Source: Candidatus Margulisiibacteriota bacterium
GTDB taxonomy: Bacteria; Margulisbacteria; WOR-1; O2-12-FULL-45-9; XYB2-FULL-48-7
Direction of reading: 5' to 3'
NCBI GenBank assembly: GCA_028702315.1
Contig: JAQVPA010000008.1
Span: 1 to 37,800 of the forward strand
DNA length: 37,800 nt
Made by a program: the position numbers and the translations under genes. The notes beneath the pieces are model-generated. The model did not search any database. It was not told the DNA's origin and worked only from the letters and a program-made list of their open reading frames with translations. This document shows positions 5,932 to 13,867 of this stretch, piece after piece. The number at the start of each line of letters is the position of its first letter. Position 1 is the first letter of the stretch.

Positions 5932-6444
5932 TTGAAAGAAGAACTTAAGCGGCTCCTCAAATCGACCGGTGCGGTCAAGACAGGCGAGTTTGTCTTGTCG
6001 TCCGGCAAGAAAAGCAATCTCTATATCGATTGCCGCAAGATCACCCTTCATCCCCAAGGCGCCAAGCTCATTGCCAAGATCATCCTCGAAAAAATCAAAG
6101 GCTTGAAAGTTGATGCGATTGGCGGCCTCACGCTCGGCGCCGACCCGATCACTTCTTCTGTTGTCGCTTTAAGCAATATCCCAGGTTTTATCGTCAGGAA
6201 AAAAGAGAAAGAACATGGGACGAAACAGAAGATCGAGGGAATAATCGAGCCGGGCTTTAATGTTGTTGTTGTCGAAGATGTTGCGACCTCGGGCGCTTCC
6301 GCCCTGCAGGCGATCGAAGCGGTCGAAGCTTATGGCGCTAAGGTCGTTAAAGTAATTTCCGTCGTCGACCGCGAAGAAGGGGCGGCTGAAGCGTTAAAAA
6401 ATTACGACTTTGCCCCAATTTTCAAAAAATCAGAATTGCTGTGA
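5932..6444 (+). CDS. pyrE: Orotate phosphoribosyltransferase
   Basis: The 170-aa enzyme joins orotate to PRPP to give orotidine monophosphate in pyrimidine synthesis. It shows the N-terminal GEFVLSSGKKSNLYIDCRK signature, the catalytic-loop KKEKEHGTKQKIEG and the PRPP-binding motif VVVVEDVATSGAS (about residues 111-123). It is shorter than the E. coli enzyme, as in many bacteria and archaea. The start is TTG 5932, only 3 nt after the upstream stop and without its own ribosome site, so translation is probably coupled. No other pyrimidine gene is nearby. It is tail-to-tail with the next gene (1-bp gap). Confidence 0.92.
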   Translation: MKEELKRLLKSTGAVKTGEFVLSSGKKSNLYIDCRKITLHPQGAKLIAKIILEKIKGLKVDAIGGLTLGADPITSSVVALSNIPGFIVRKKEKEHGTKQKIEGIIEPGFNVVVVEDVATSGASALQAIEAVEAYGAKVVKVISVVDREEGAAEALKNYDFAPIFKKSELL

Positions 6445-6445
6445 G

Positions 6446-7081
6446 TTAGGATGACTGTTTAATTGACCACTTTATCTCTTCGATCAAATTATGATAAGAG
6501 CTGCCGACGGCAAATCGCTGGCTAAGCGCTGACTCGACAACGCCAGGATATTTTTTTCCCAGCGTAACTAGAAAGTCCTTGATGCTCAGGGCTGAATCGT
6601 TGCCGCAGAGCGACTCATATTGTGGGGGAGAGTATTGGTCGATCAGGCTAACAACATATGGCACGATCGTTTCCCCATAATTCAGCAGGGCGCCGGCGGC
6701 GGCTTCTCTGATGAAATTTCGGTTATCCGTGAGCGCTTTCAGTAAAGAGCCGATAAAACATGTTTTTTTTGTCTCTCCCATAGCAACCAAGATAGCCGGG
6801 GCTTCTTTATATGGGGCTTGCCGCAACCTTAAGATCAATGCCTCATCATCTCGGTTACACGTCAATAACGATTCGATTTCCTGGCCCATTGCTCTATTAA
6901 GAAGGCTCTTGTTAACATAATAAAAAACTGTGTAATCCTGTTCGGTAATTTTACTATCGTTATTCACATCGAGGCTCTCATTAGGATCCTTAAAGCCATT
7001 ATTGTTAAGGTCGACATATCCTTTTGCCGCCGCTTGGGGATAATAAGCTTGGAACATTTTCGTAAAATTTATCTCTGACAT
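6446..7081 (-). CDS. EF-hand plus HEAT-like repeat protein
   Basis: The 211-aa product starts at ATG 7081 behind a perfect AGGAGG ribosome site. Near the N-terminus are two EF-hand-like calcium loops, DLNNNGFKDPNE (residues 24-35) and DVNNDSKITEQD (38-49). The rest is helical and looks like HEAT repeats (FIGSLLKALTDNRNFIREAA, then GALLNYGETIVPYVVSLIDQ). No signal peptide is visible. The combination suggests a calcium-dependent scaffold or binding protein; function is unknown. A loop of the same kind opens the protein at 13856-15916, and another HEAT-like protein lies at 35542-36480. Confidence 0.7.
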   Translation of the reverse strand: MSEINFTKMFQAYYPQAAAKGYVDLNNNGFKDPNESLDVNNDSKITEQDYTVFYYVNKSLLNRAMGQEIESLLTCNRDDEALILRLRQAPYKEAPAILVAMGETKKTCFIGSLLKALTDNRNFIREAAAGALLNYGETIVPYVVSLIDQYSPPQYESLCGNDSALSIKDFLVTLGKKYPGVVESALSQRFAVGSSYHNLIEEIKWSIKQSS

Positions 7082-7235
7082 TTTTGTCCTCCTTTAAAGA
7101 TTTCTTCTTTAGCGGGTATATATCCACCGTTCTACGGCAAAATTTCACTTTGTTTTGCTTCGCTTTATGTTGGGATCAATTTCGAACCGACATTAAAATC
7201 AAAAAACCTCTCAAACCATGAAATGTCCTACCTTG

Positions 7236-7274
7236 CCTGATATTCTGTTAATCTGATATACTGATATCCTGTTA
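7236..7274. repeat. CTGATAT-type micro-repeat upstream of tRNA-Thr
   Basis: It contains CCTGATATTCTGTT, TCTGATATA and CTGATATCCTGTT. It aligns with 398-432 over about 34 bp with only a few mismatches, and in both cases a tRNA-like sequence begins within 6 bp. Confidence 0.75.
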
Positions 7275-7275
7275 G

Positions 7276-7348
7276 GCCCGTGTAGCTCAGTTGGTAGAGC
7301 ATTTCCATGGTAAGGAAAAGGTCGCCGGTTCAATTCCGGCCGCGGGCT
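7276..7348 (+). tRNA. tRNA-Thr (anticodon GGT)
   Basis: The acceptor strands GCCCGTG and CGCGGGC pair (one G-T), and the D-arm is TAGCTCAGTTGGTAGAGC. The anticodon stem TTTCC/GGAAA encloses ATGGTAA with anticodon GGT at 7309-7311. The T-arm is GCCGG TTCAATT CCGGC. The discriminator base is T (7348), less common than A in bacterial tRNA-Thr. The CCA end is not encoded. Confidence 0.95.
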
Positions 7349-7380
7349 TTGCTTAAACTTTGCGCGGCTTGTGTTTGCCT

Positions 7381-7408
7381 GCCCGCCGCAGGCGGGCCGC
7401 GGGCTTTT
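7381..7408. repeat. 17-bp palindrome joined to a copy of the tRNA-Thr 3' end
   Basis: GCCCGCCGCAGGCGGGC (7381-7397) is a perfect-arm palindrome. It runs into CGCGGGCTTT, so 13 bases (7395-7407) repeat the 3' end of tRNA-Thr (7338-7350). This mirrors fragment C of the tRNA-Tyr locus, where a palindrome is also joined to a tRNA 3' end. Confidence 0.75.
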
Positions 7409-7421
7409 ACCCTTTCATATT

Positions 7422-8129
7422 ATGATAAACGAACACTCCTTGTCGATCGTCGTCCCCGTTTATAATGAAGCCGGGATCATTGAAAAAATGGTCCGCGATT
7501 ATCATCGGGAAATTGCCGCGAAGTTCCGGAAAGCCGAGTTCATCGTCGTCAACGACCAAAGCACTGATGCGACCCCGGATATCTTGGAAAAACTTCGTCG
7601 GGAACTAGGAATTCTCGTAATTACATTGCCACGAAACTCCGGCCATGGTCCCGCCCTGCGCGCCGGGCTGGAGAAAGCTTCGGGTGATTTGGTTTTCCAC
7701 ACCGACTCCGATTATCAGCATGACCCAAAAGACTTTTGGCTGCTTTATGAGACCATTCCGAAGGCCGATGTCGCCCTCGGCTTCCGCAATAAGAGACAAG
7801 ATAATGTTTTCCGCCTTTTTTTAACAAAATTAGTGGTTTTTTCCAATTTTCTCCTTTTTGGCGTTTACCTGCGGGATGCCAATATACCATTTAAGATTTA
7901 TAAAAAGGGGGTTCTCGCCCGAACTCTGCCAAAGATCGACCCCGAAGCGCTTGCCCCGTCAATTTTTATAAATCTCCTGGCAAAACGGCTTGGTTTTGTG
8001 ATCGCTGAGGTCCCGGTCGCCCATTTCTCCCGAAAAGTCGGACAACCTTCTCTACTCAAATGGAAGCTTTTCCGGTTCTGCCGACAGGCGTTCAAGGAGC
8101 TGCTGATTTTCCGGAAAACCCGCTTTTGA
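7422..8129 (+). CDS. Family 2 glycosyltransferase
   Basis: The 235-aa product starts at ATG 7422 (the in-frame extension to 7371 is read from the palindrome and is unlikely). It is a GT-A fold enzyme of the dolichol-phosphate-mannose-synthase/undecaprenyl-phosphate type: SIVVPVYNEAG at the N-terminus, VVNDQSTDAT, then LPRNSGHGPALRAGL and the metal-binding HTDSDYQHDP. The C-terminal part lacks clear membrane helices, so it is probably a soluble or peripheral enzyme. The acceptor is unknown; envelope glycan or lipid-linked sugar synthesis is likely. No ribosome site is seen. A terminator overlaps the stop codon. Confidence 0.85.
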   Translation: MINEHSLSIVVPVYNEAGIIEKMVRDYHREIAAKFRKAEFIVVNDQSTDATPDILEKLRRELGILVITLPRNSGHGPALRAGLEKASGDLVFHTDSDYQHDPKDFWLLYETIPKADVALGFRNKRQDNVFRLFLTKLVVFSNFLLFGVYLRDANIPFKIYKKGVLARTLPKIDPEALAPSIFINLLAKRLGFVIAEVPVAHFSRKVGQPSLLKWKLFRFCRQAFKELLIFRKTRF

Positions 8130-8153
8130 CCGCTTGACAAAAGCGCCTTTTTT
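8121..8153 (+). terminator. Terminator of the glycosyltransferase gene, overlapping the tuf promoter
   Basis: CGCTTTTG (8121-8128, including the stop codon) pairs with CAAAAGCG (8138-8145) across a 9-nt loop, followed by CC and six T. The -35 box of tuf lies in the loop and right arm. Confidence 0.75.
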
Positions 8154-8163
8154 ATGCGATAAT
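8134..8163 (+). promoter_or_regulatory. tuf promoter
   Basis: TTGACA (8134-8139) and GATAAT (8158-8163) are 18 bp apart. An AGGAGGT ribosome site follows before ATG 8200. This is a strong promoter, fitting one of the most expressed genes. Confidence 0.8.
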
Positions 8164-8199
8164 CGCAAGTCGCTCGAAAATATCAGGAGGTAATTAAAC

Positions 8200-9393
8200 A
8201 TGGCAAGAGAAAAATTTGAGAGGAAAAAGCCGCACTGCAACGTCGGGACGATTGGACACGTCGATCACGGAAAGACAACACTAACTTCAGCGATCACGAG
8301 CGTGCTCGCCGCCAAGGGGATGGCCAAGGCGAAAAAGTTCGATGAGATCGACAGCGCGCCGGAAGAAAAGGCCCGTGGTATTACCATCGCTATCGCCCAC
8401 GTCGAGTATGAAACCGACAAACGACACTATGCCCACATCGACTGCCCCGGACACGCCGACTACGTCAAGAACATGGTCATCGGCGCCGCCCAGATGGACG
8501 GCGCGATCCTGGTCGTCGCCGCTACCGACGGACCGATGCCGCAAACCCGCGAGCATATCCTCCTTGCCGGCCAGGTCAACGTCCCGGCAATCGTTGTTTT
8601 CCTGAACAAATGCGACATGGTCGACGACAAAGAATTGATCGACCTGGTCGAGGTAGAAACCCGCGACTTGCTCACTAAGTATAAATTCGACGGCGACAAA
8701 GTGCCGGTCATCCGCGGTTCGGCTCTCAAGGCAATGGAAAACCCGGATCCGAAAGGCGAAGCCGCCAAGTGCATCCTGGAACTAATGGATGCCGTTGATT
8801 CTTATATCCCTGATCCGAAGCGGCCGCTCGACCAGCCATTCTTAATGCCTGTTGAGGACGTTTTCACCATTACCGGCCGCGGCACCGTCGGCACCGGCCG
8901 TATCACTCGCGGCAAGGTCAAGGTTGGCGAAGAAGTTGAGATCATCGGGCTCGGCTCCCATAAGAAAGCGGTCGTGACCGGCATCGAAATGTTCCGCAAA
9001 ACCCTGGACGAAGGATTAGCCGGGGACAACGTCGGCCTGCTGATGCGCGGCGTCGAAAAAGAAGAGCTTCAACGCGGTATGGTCGTCGCCAAAGCGGGAT
9101 CGATCAAGCCACACAAGAAATTCGAAGCCCAGGTTTACGTCTTGACCAAGGAAGAGGGCGGTCGACATACGCCGTTCTTTAACGGTTACAAACCGCAGTT
9201 CTTTATCAATACCACCGACGTGACCGGCGAGATCAAGCTGCCTGAGAAAGTTGAAATGGTCATGCCTGGCGATAACATCGTGATGACCGTTGAACTGATC
9301 ACCGACGTAGCGGTCGAAGAGGGCTTGCGCTTCGCTATTCGCGAAGGCGGCAGAACCGTAGGCGCCGGGGCCGTTACCAAGATTATTGGATAA
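8200..9393 (+). CDS. tuf: Elongation factor Tu
   Basis: The 397-aa GTPase brings aminoacyl-tRNA to the ribosomal A site. It has the full set of G motifs: GHVDHGKTT (P loop), the switch [22 protein letters not shown] and NKCDMVD. Domains II and III ([33 protein letters not shown]) are intact. The length is normal. It stands apart from the usual rpsL-rpsG-fusA cluster. It has its own strong promoter and ribosome site, and the following gene starts inside its last codons. Confidence 0.98.
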   Translation: MAREKFERKKPHCNVGTIGHVDHGKTTLTSAITSVLAAKGMAKAKKFDEIDSAPEEKARGITIAIAHVEYETDKRHYAHIDCPGHADYVKNMVIGAAQMDGAILVVAATDGPMPQTREHILLAGQVNVPAIVVFLNKCDMVDDKELIDLVEVETRDLLTKYKFDGDKVPVIRGSALKAMENPDPKGEAAKCILELMDAVDSYIPDPKRPLDQPFLMPVEDVFTITGRGTVGTGRITRGKVKVGEEVEIIGLGSHKKAVVTGIEMFRKTLDEGLAGDNVGLLMRGVEKEELQRGMVVAKAGSIKPHKKFEAQVYVLTKEEGGRHTPFFNGYKPQFFINTTDVTGEIKLPEKVEMVMPGDNIVMTVELITDVAVEEGLRFAIREGGRTVGAGAVTKIIG

Positions 9394-10714
9394 GTTCTTA
9401 CGCGCCCTTGCGTTTCTGGCCGCAGTTTCGGTTGTGCTTGCCATTGGCTTGGTTGTTTATGATTACCTGCAGGTAAAAGAGCGGTTTCCTGCTCAAACCT
9501 TCATCGGCAACGCTAATGTTTCCGGTCTTGATCAAGCGGCAGCCTACGAAAAACTTAATCAGTTAGAGCTGTCCGCAGTTTATTCTCCCTTGATCACTTT
9601 TGAGGCCGACGGTTTGGCCTTTTCTTTCTCGCCCGAGGCTTTAGGTTTATACATTGATAACCAAGCAACAACCAACAACGCCTTCAAATTAACTCATCAA
9701 GACGGTTATCTCTCTGAATTGAAAGAACGGATCGAGCGCGGCGTGATTCGTTGTCCGCTTATCCTGGGCGTGCAGGAAAGTTCGTTGGTCGATGTTGTTG
9801 AGGCGCTGGCGGCCGAGGTCAACTCCACCGCCCGCGACGCTTCGGTCATCTTGTACGAAGAAAGCGGCGGCTACCACATTGAGCCGGAGGTCCCCGGTCG
9901 TATGGTTCAAGTCGCTAAAACCCTTGCTCTTTTCAAAGAGCGCCTCGCGCAGGGATCGGTGGTTTTCCCGTTGGTCATAGAATATGAAACGCCGCGCGTC
10001 ACCGAAAAAATGCTTCGTGCCGCACCGCCTGTTCGCCGCCTGTCTGCTTACACCACTTATTATGGCGCCCATGATTCGCCCAATCGCATTCATAATATTA
10101 AGCTTGTCGCTTCGTGGATCAACGGCACGCTGTTAATGCCGGGAGATACGTTTTCAGTCGCCGATACCCTGGGAGAGATTACCCCGGAACGAGGCTTTAA
10201 AGAAGCTTATGTGATCGTCCAAGGGGTTTTGACCCCCTTGCTGGGCGGCGGCTCCTGCCAGATCGCGACAACGTTATACAACGCCGTTCAACTGTCCGAT
10301 CTTAAAATTTTGCAGCGGAAAAGCCATTCCATGTACTTTAATATTTATCCGCTGGGACGCGATGCCGGCGTTTACCCCGGCCAGCTCGATTTCAAATTTG
10401 AAAATGATACCGCCTTCCCTATTTTGATCAAAGCAGTCGCTACCAATCGGCGGCTTTCTTTCCGGGTCTATGGTACACCTAATGGCAAGTCGGTAAAATT
10501 CTCCTATCCCGTAGTTTATATGTTAACCGAAAATGGTTATGTCCCTTCTACCGTTAAGGCTGTTTTGGCGGCTGATGCCCCCTTTAAAACCGTCGTGGTC
10601 AGAACGGTTTCCGACGCCAGCGGCAAAGAGCTTAAAACCGAAACGATCACCAGTTTCTACAAATTATATGGAGAGAAAACCAATGTCCCAATCGCCCGCC
10701 CCGAACCTCGTTGA
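9386..10714 (+). CDS. VanW-family protein with peptidoglycan-binding-like domain
   Basis: The 442-aa product starts at TTG 9386, overlapping the last codons and stop of tuf (ATTATTGGATAA). One N-terminal transmembrane helix ([20 protein letters not shown]) is followed by a PG_binding_4-type region (about residues 45-200; [16 protein letters not shown]). The VanW domain (about 215-360) contains [34 protein letters not shown] and [17 protein letters not shown]. VanW proteins are found with glycopeptide-resistance genes and widely in bacteria; the domain probably acts on cell-wall material. A G5-like beta segment may form the C-terminus. No van resistance genes are near, so a housekeeping envelope role is likely. 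It overlaps lpxC by 32 nt. Confidence 0.88.
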   Translation: MDKFLRALAFLAAVSVVLAIGLVVYDYLQVKERFPAQTFIGNANVSGLDQAAAYEKLNQLELSAVYSPLITFEADGLAFSFSPEALGLYIDNQATTNNAFKLTHQDGYLSELKERIERGVIRCPLILGVQESSLVDVVEALAAEVNSTARDASVILYEESGGYHIEPEVPGRMVQVAKTLALFKERLAQGSVVFPLVIEYETPRVTEKMLRAAPPVRRLSAYTTYYGAHDSPNRIHNIKLVASWINGTLLMPGDTFSVADTLGEITPERGFKEAYVIVQGVLTPLLGGGSCQIATTLYNAVQLSDLKILQRKSHSMYFNIYPLGRDAGVYPGQLDFKFENDTAFPILIKAVATNRRLSFRVYGTPNGKSVKFSYPVVYMLTENGYVPSTVKAVLAADAPFKTVVVRTVSDASGKELKTETITSFYKLYGEKTNVPIARPEPR

Positions 10715-11474
10715 AGGGATCGGCCTCCATTCCGGCCAACCAGTTAAAGTTGGGGTTAGCCGCGGTTTAAAGGGGGCCGGAGTTTCGTTTATCCGCTTAG
10801 GGAAAAAAGTTCCCGCTCTTGTTGAGCAGGTCACCCAAACCGAGCGTGGCACCTCGCTTGCGGGAATTAGTGTTGTGGAGCATTTTCTTTCCGCCGCTTT
10901 TGGCGGGCGCTATTATGATCTTGTTGCGGCGGTCGAGGGCGGTGAACTGCCGGCGCTCGACGGCAGCGCTCTCCCCTGGATCGAAGTTTTCGAAAAAGTT
11001 GCTGGCCAATCCTCTTCCCCTCCCATTTGGGCGTTAAAAAAACCGCTTACGGTCGAGGACGGAGGCGCCCGGATAGAAGCCCGCCCTTATCGTGGATTTA
11101 AGGTTGATTTTATGATAAAATTCAAGGGAATCGGCGAGCAGCGTTTTATTTTTGACGCCGACAAACAAGACTACAAAAAAGAGATCGCGCCGGCGCGAAC
11201 CTTTGGTTTTATCGAAGAAATCGAAGCTCTCCGGGCAAAAGGACTTGGTCTTGGCGCATCAACCGATAACGCGCTCGTTTTAAGCGCGAATGGTTTTGTC
11301 AACGAGCCTCGTTTCCCTGATGAACCGGTTCGCCATAAGGTTCTCGACTTGATCGGGGATCTGGCGCTTTTCGGCCAGCCGATCAACGCGGAGATCAAGG
11401 CGGTTATGTCCGGTCACAAATTGAATATTGCGCTAGTGCGCTTGCTCCGCCAGACGTTTTTGGCCGAGAAATAA
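10683..11474 (+). CDS. lpxC: UDP-3-O-acyl-N-acetylglucosamine deacetylase
   Basis: The 263-aa zinc enzyme catalyses the committed step of lipid A synthesis. It keeps EGIGLHSG near the N-terminus, VEHFLSA with zinc ligand His67, and ELPALDGSA. The second half has FGFIEEIEALRAKGLGLGAS and STDNALVL, then RHKVLDLIGD (His218 and Asp222, matching E. coli His238 and Asp242) and SGHKLN (His245, matching His265). It is about 40 residues shorter than E. coli LpxC, mainly through shorter first-domain loops, but the active site looks complete. The start ATG 10683 lies inside the end of the VanW gene. The fabZ-lpxA fusion follows 12 nt later. Confidence 0.95.
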   Translation: MSQSPAPNLVEGIGLHSGQPVKVGVSRGLKGAGVSFIRLGKKVPALVEQVTQTERGTSLAGISVVEHFLSAAFGGRYYDLVAAVEGGELPALDGSALPWIEVFEKVAGQSSSPPIWALKKPLTVEDGGARIEARPYRGFKVDFMIKFKGIGEQRFIFDADKQDYKKEIAPARTFGFIEEIEALRAKGLGLGASTDNALVLSANGFVNEPRFPDEPVRHKVLDLIGDLALFGQPINAEIKAVMSGHKLNIALVRLLRQTFLAEK

Positions 11475-11486
11475 GGAGGGCTTAAA

Positions 11487-12764
11487 ATGGTTGAACTTAA
11501 CATCAAAGAAATAATGAATATTATCCCCCATCGCTATCCTTTTCTCCTGATCGACAAGATCGTGGAATTAGAAGAGGGGAAAAGAGCGGTCGCGATCAAG
11601 AACGTCACGATGAATGAGCCTCATTTTACCGGACATTTTCCCGGCCAGCCGATCATGCCTGGCGTTTTGATCGTCGAAGCCCTTGCCCAGGTTGGCGTGG
11701 TCATGGCTTTGCGCGTCCCGGCGCACTCGGGAAAGCTGGTCCTTTTTGCCGGCATTGACGGCGTCCGCTTCCGCCGTTTGGTCGTCCCCGGCGACCAGCT
11801 CCGCTTGGAAGTTGAAACTATTTGGTTGCGGGGAAACCTCGGTAAAATGAAAGGGAAAGCGACGGTTGGCGGAGAAATTGCCGTTGAGGGCGAATTCATG
11901 TTCTCCTTGGCCGACCAGGAGGTTGGCGGGGTCAAGGTTCACTCCACCGCAACCGTCCATAAAAATGCCGTGTTAGGCAAGAATGTTGAAATCGGCCCCT
12001 ATTCGGTCGTCGGGCCAGACGTTAAGATCGGCGATGGGACTAAAATCGGCGCCCATTGCGTCATCAAGGGATGGACAACAATCGGCCATGACAATCAGAT
12101 CTTCAACGGCGTAACAATCGGCGCCCCACCCCAGGACGTAAAGTATAAAGGAGAAAAAGGCGAAATTATTATCGGCAATAAAAACATTATTCGTGAGTTT
12201 GTGACTATTCATCTCCCGTCAGCCGGCGGCGTTACTTCTATCGGCAACGAATGTTTCATCATGGTCCACGCCCATATCCCCCATAACGCGCAGATCGGCA
12301 ATCAAGTCATTGTCGGCGGCTACGTCGGTCTGGCCGGTTATGCCCAGATCGACGACCAAGCGATTATCGGCGGCATGGCCGGCGTCCACCAATTTTGCCG
12401 GATCGGCCGTTTAACGATGGTCGGCGCGCAGTCAAAGGTCACCCAAGACGTTCCGCCTTTCATGTTGGTCGAAGGGAATCCCGCCCAGGTTCGCGGCGTC
12501 AATTCGATCGGCTTACAGCGGCGGGGCGTCTCCTTGGACGCCCAGTCGGAGATAAAAAAGGCTTTTAAGTTAATTTATGAATCAGGCCACACCACAACTG
12601 AAGCGGTTAAGGAGCTGAAGAAGCGCCTCCGCCCTCTGCCGGAGATCGAACAGATAATTTCTTTCCTGCAAACGGAAAGCCACCGCGGGATCAACAAGAA
12701 GACCGCGATCGAGGAAGAGGCCGAGGAATTGATCCTGCCGGAAATCCCTGAACTCGGGCTATGA
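11487..12764 (+). CDS. fabZ-lpxA: Fused (3R)-hydroxyacyl-ACP dehydratase and UDP-GlcNAc acyltransferase
   Basis: The product is one uninterrupted 425-aa frame from ATG 11487, behind AGGAGGG. Residues 1-~148 are Fab[15 protein letters not shown], then [21 protein letters not shown] with the catalytic pair His50 and Glu64. Residues ~150-405 are LpxA: hexapeptide repeats of a left-handed beta helix, AHIPHNA with His266 matching catalytic His125 of E. coli, and GVHQFCRIG. Asp217 matches E. coli Asp74. The position of His144 is Tyr285, and the acyl-ruler Gly173 position is Ala314. A C-terminal tail of about 20 acidic residues follows. FabZ uses and LpxA consumes the same 3-hydroxyacyl-ACP pool, so the fusion places competing branches of fatty acid and lipid A synthesis in one protein. 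LpxC-FabZ fusions are known in Bacteroidetes; this order is different. Confidence 0.95.
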   Translation: MVELNIKEIMNIIPHRYPFLLIDKIVELEEGKRAVAIKNVTMNEPHFTGHFPGQPIMPGVLIVEALAQVGVVMALRVPAHSGKLVLFAGIDGVRFRRLVVPGDQLRLEVETIWLRGNLGKMKGKATVGGEIAVEGEFMFSLADQEVGGVKVHSTATVHKNAVLGKNVEIGPYSVVGPDVKIGDGTKIGAHCVIKGWTTIGHDNQIFNGVTIGAPPQDVKYKGEKGEIIIGNKNIIREFVTIHLPSAGGVTSIGNECFIMVHAHIPHNAQIGNQVIVGGYVGLAGYAQIDDQAIIGGMAGVHQFCRIGRLTMVGAQSKVTQDVPPFMLVEGNPAQVRGVNSIGLQRRGVSLDAQSEIKKAFKLIYESGHTTTEAVKELKKRLRPLPEIEQIISFLQTESHRGINKKTAIEEEAEELILPEIPELGL

Positions 12765-13867
12765 AAATAATGGTTTCCGCCGGAGAAGTCTCCGGCGATT
12801 TCCATGGGTCATTCTTAGTTAAAGAACTCAAAAAGCTCCGTCCGGACATTTCTTTTTTTGGGATCGGCTCGGAGCAACTGGCCGCCGCTGGCGTTGACAT
12901 AAAGATCGACCTGACGAAACGCAGTAGCATCGGAATGTTCGAGGCTCTTCCCAATATTCTGCCTATTTTTTCTGCGTTTCAAAAAACTAAAAAGTTGATT
13001 TTGGCGGAAAATCCCGATCTGGTTATCCTGATCGATTCCCAGGGGATAAATATGCCGCTCGCCAGTTTCTGTAAAAAACGCGGCATCAAAACTGTCTACT
13101 ATATCGCGCCTCAAGAATGGCTGTGGGGGACAAACAAAGGCGTTATTAAGGTTGCCCAGACCGTCGACCTTATCGTCGCTATTTTTGAGAAAGAATACAA
13201 TACTTACAAAGCGGCCGGCGCCAACGTCGTTTATTTTGGCCACCCGCTGATCGACATTGTTAAGCCCTCTTCGATCGTTTCCCGCTCTGAACAGACTACG
13301 GTTTCTCTTTGTCCCGGCAGCCGCCGCCAAGAGATCGACTCTTTGCTTCCGATTCTATTAAAAACCGGCGAGTTGATTAAAAAAGAGTTCCCTGCCGCCC
13401 GTTTTATCATGCCGGTCGCCTCAACCAAGATCTCGGCCACGATCGCGTCGCGCTTGAGCGGATTTAAGCCAGTCATGACCATCGGCCGCACTTATGACGA
13501 TCTGTTTTCCTCGGACCTGGCGATCTGCGCCTCAGGAACGATCAATCTGGAAGCGGCAATCCTCGGCGTCCCCAATTTTATGGTCTATAAGCTTTCGCCC
13601 CTCTCATATTTTATCGGCAAGCATGTTTTAAAGGTCGACAAAAAAATAAAATATTTTTCCATGCCCAACATCCTGCTTGATGAACTTGTCATTCCCGAGT
13701 TTACCATGCGGGATGCTAACCCAGATAAAATTGCCGCGGCCGCAGTCGCGCTCCTCAATAATAAGGAGCGGCAGGTAAAAATGAGGGCCGCCTTCGATGC
13801 GCTCTGCGTCAAGCTGGGCCAGCCGGGCATGATTCGAAAGATCGCCGCGGCAATTTTATCTGGCTGA
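12761..13867 (+). CDS. lpxB: Lipid-A-disaccharide synthase
   Basis: The 368-aa GT19 glycosyltransferase joins UDP-2,3-diacylglucosamine and lipid X into the tetra-acylated disaccharide of lipid A at the inner membrane. It has the [15 protein letters not shown] start, [11 protein letters not shown], the strongly conserved [18 protein letters not shown], the nucleotide-binding [10 protein letters not shown] and [22 protein letters not shown]. The ATGA overlap with the fabZ-lpxA stop indicates coupling. The length is typical. lpxD, lpxH/I and lpxK are not in the window. Confidence 0.96.
   Translation: MKIMVSAGEVSGDFHGSFLVKELKKLRPDISFFGIGSEQLAAAGVDIKIDLTKRSSIGMFEALPNILPIFSAFQKTKKLILAENPDLVILIDSQGINMPLASFCKKRGIKTVYYIAPQEWLWGTNKGVIKVAQTVDLIVAIFEKEYNTYKAAGANVVYFGHPLIDIVKPSSIVSRSEQTTVSLCPGSRRQEIDSLLPILLKTGELIKKEFPAARFIMPVASTKISATIASRLSGFKPVMTIGRTYDDLFSSDLAICASGTINLEAAILGVPNFMVYKLSPLSYFIGKHVLKVDKKIKYFSMPNILLDELVIPEFTMRDANPDKIAAAAVALLNNKERQVKMRAAFDALCVKLGQPGMIRKIAAAILSG

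Noticed and set aside
12779-12796. Perfect hairpin GCCGGAGA-AG-TCTCCGGC at the start of lpxB
   Set aside because: It encodes the conserved AGEVSGD motif of LpxB, and no T run follows, so it is probably a by-product of codon choice. A role in translation control cannot be excluded.
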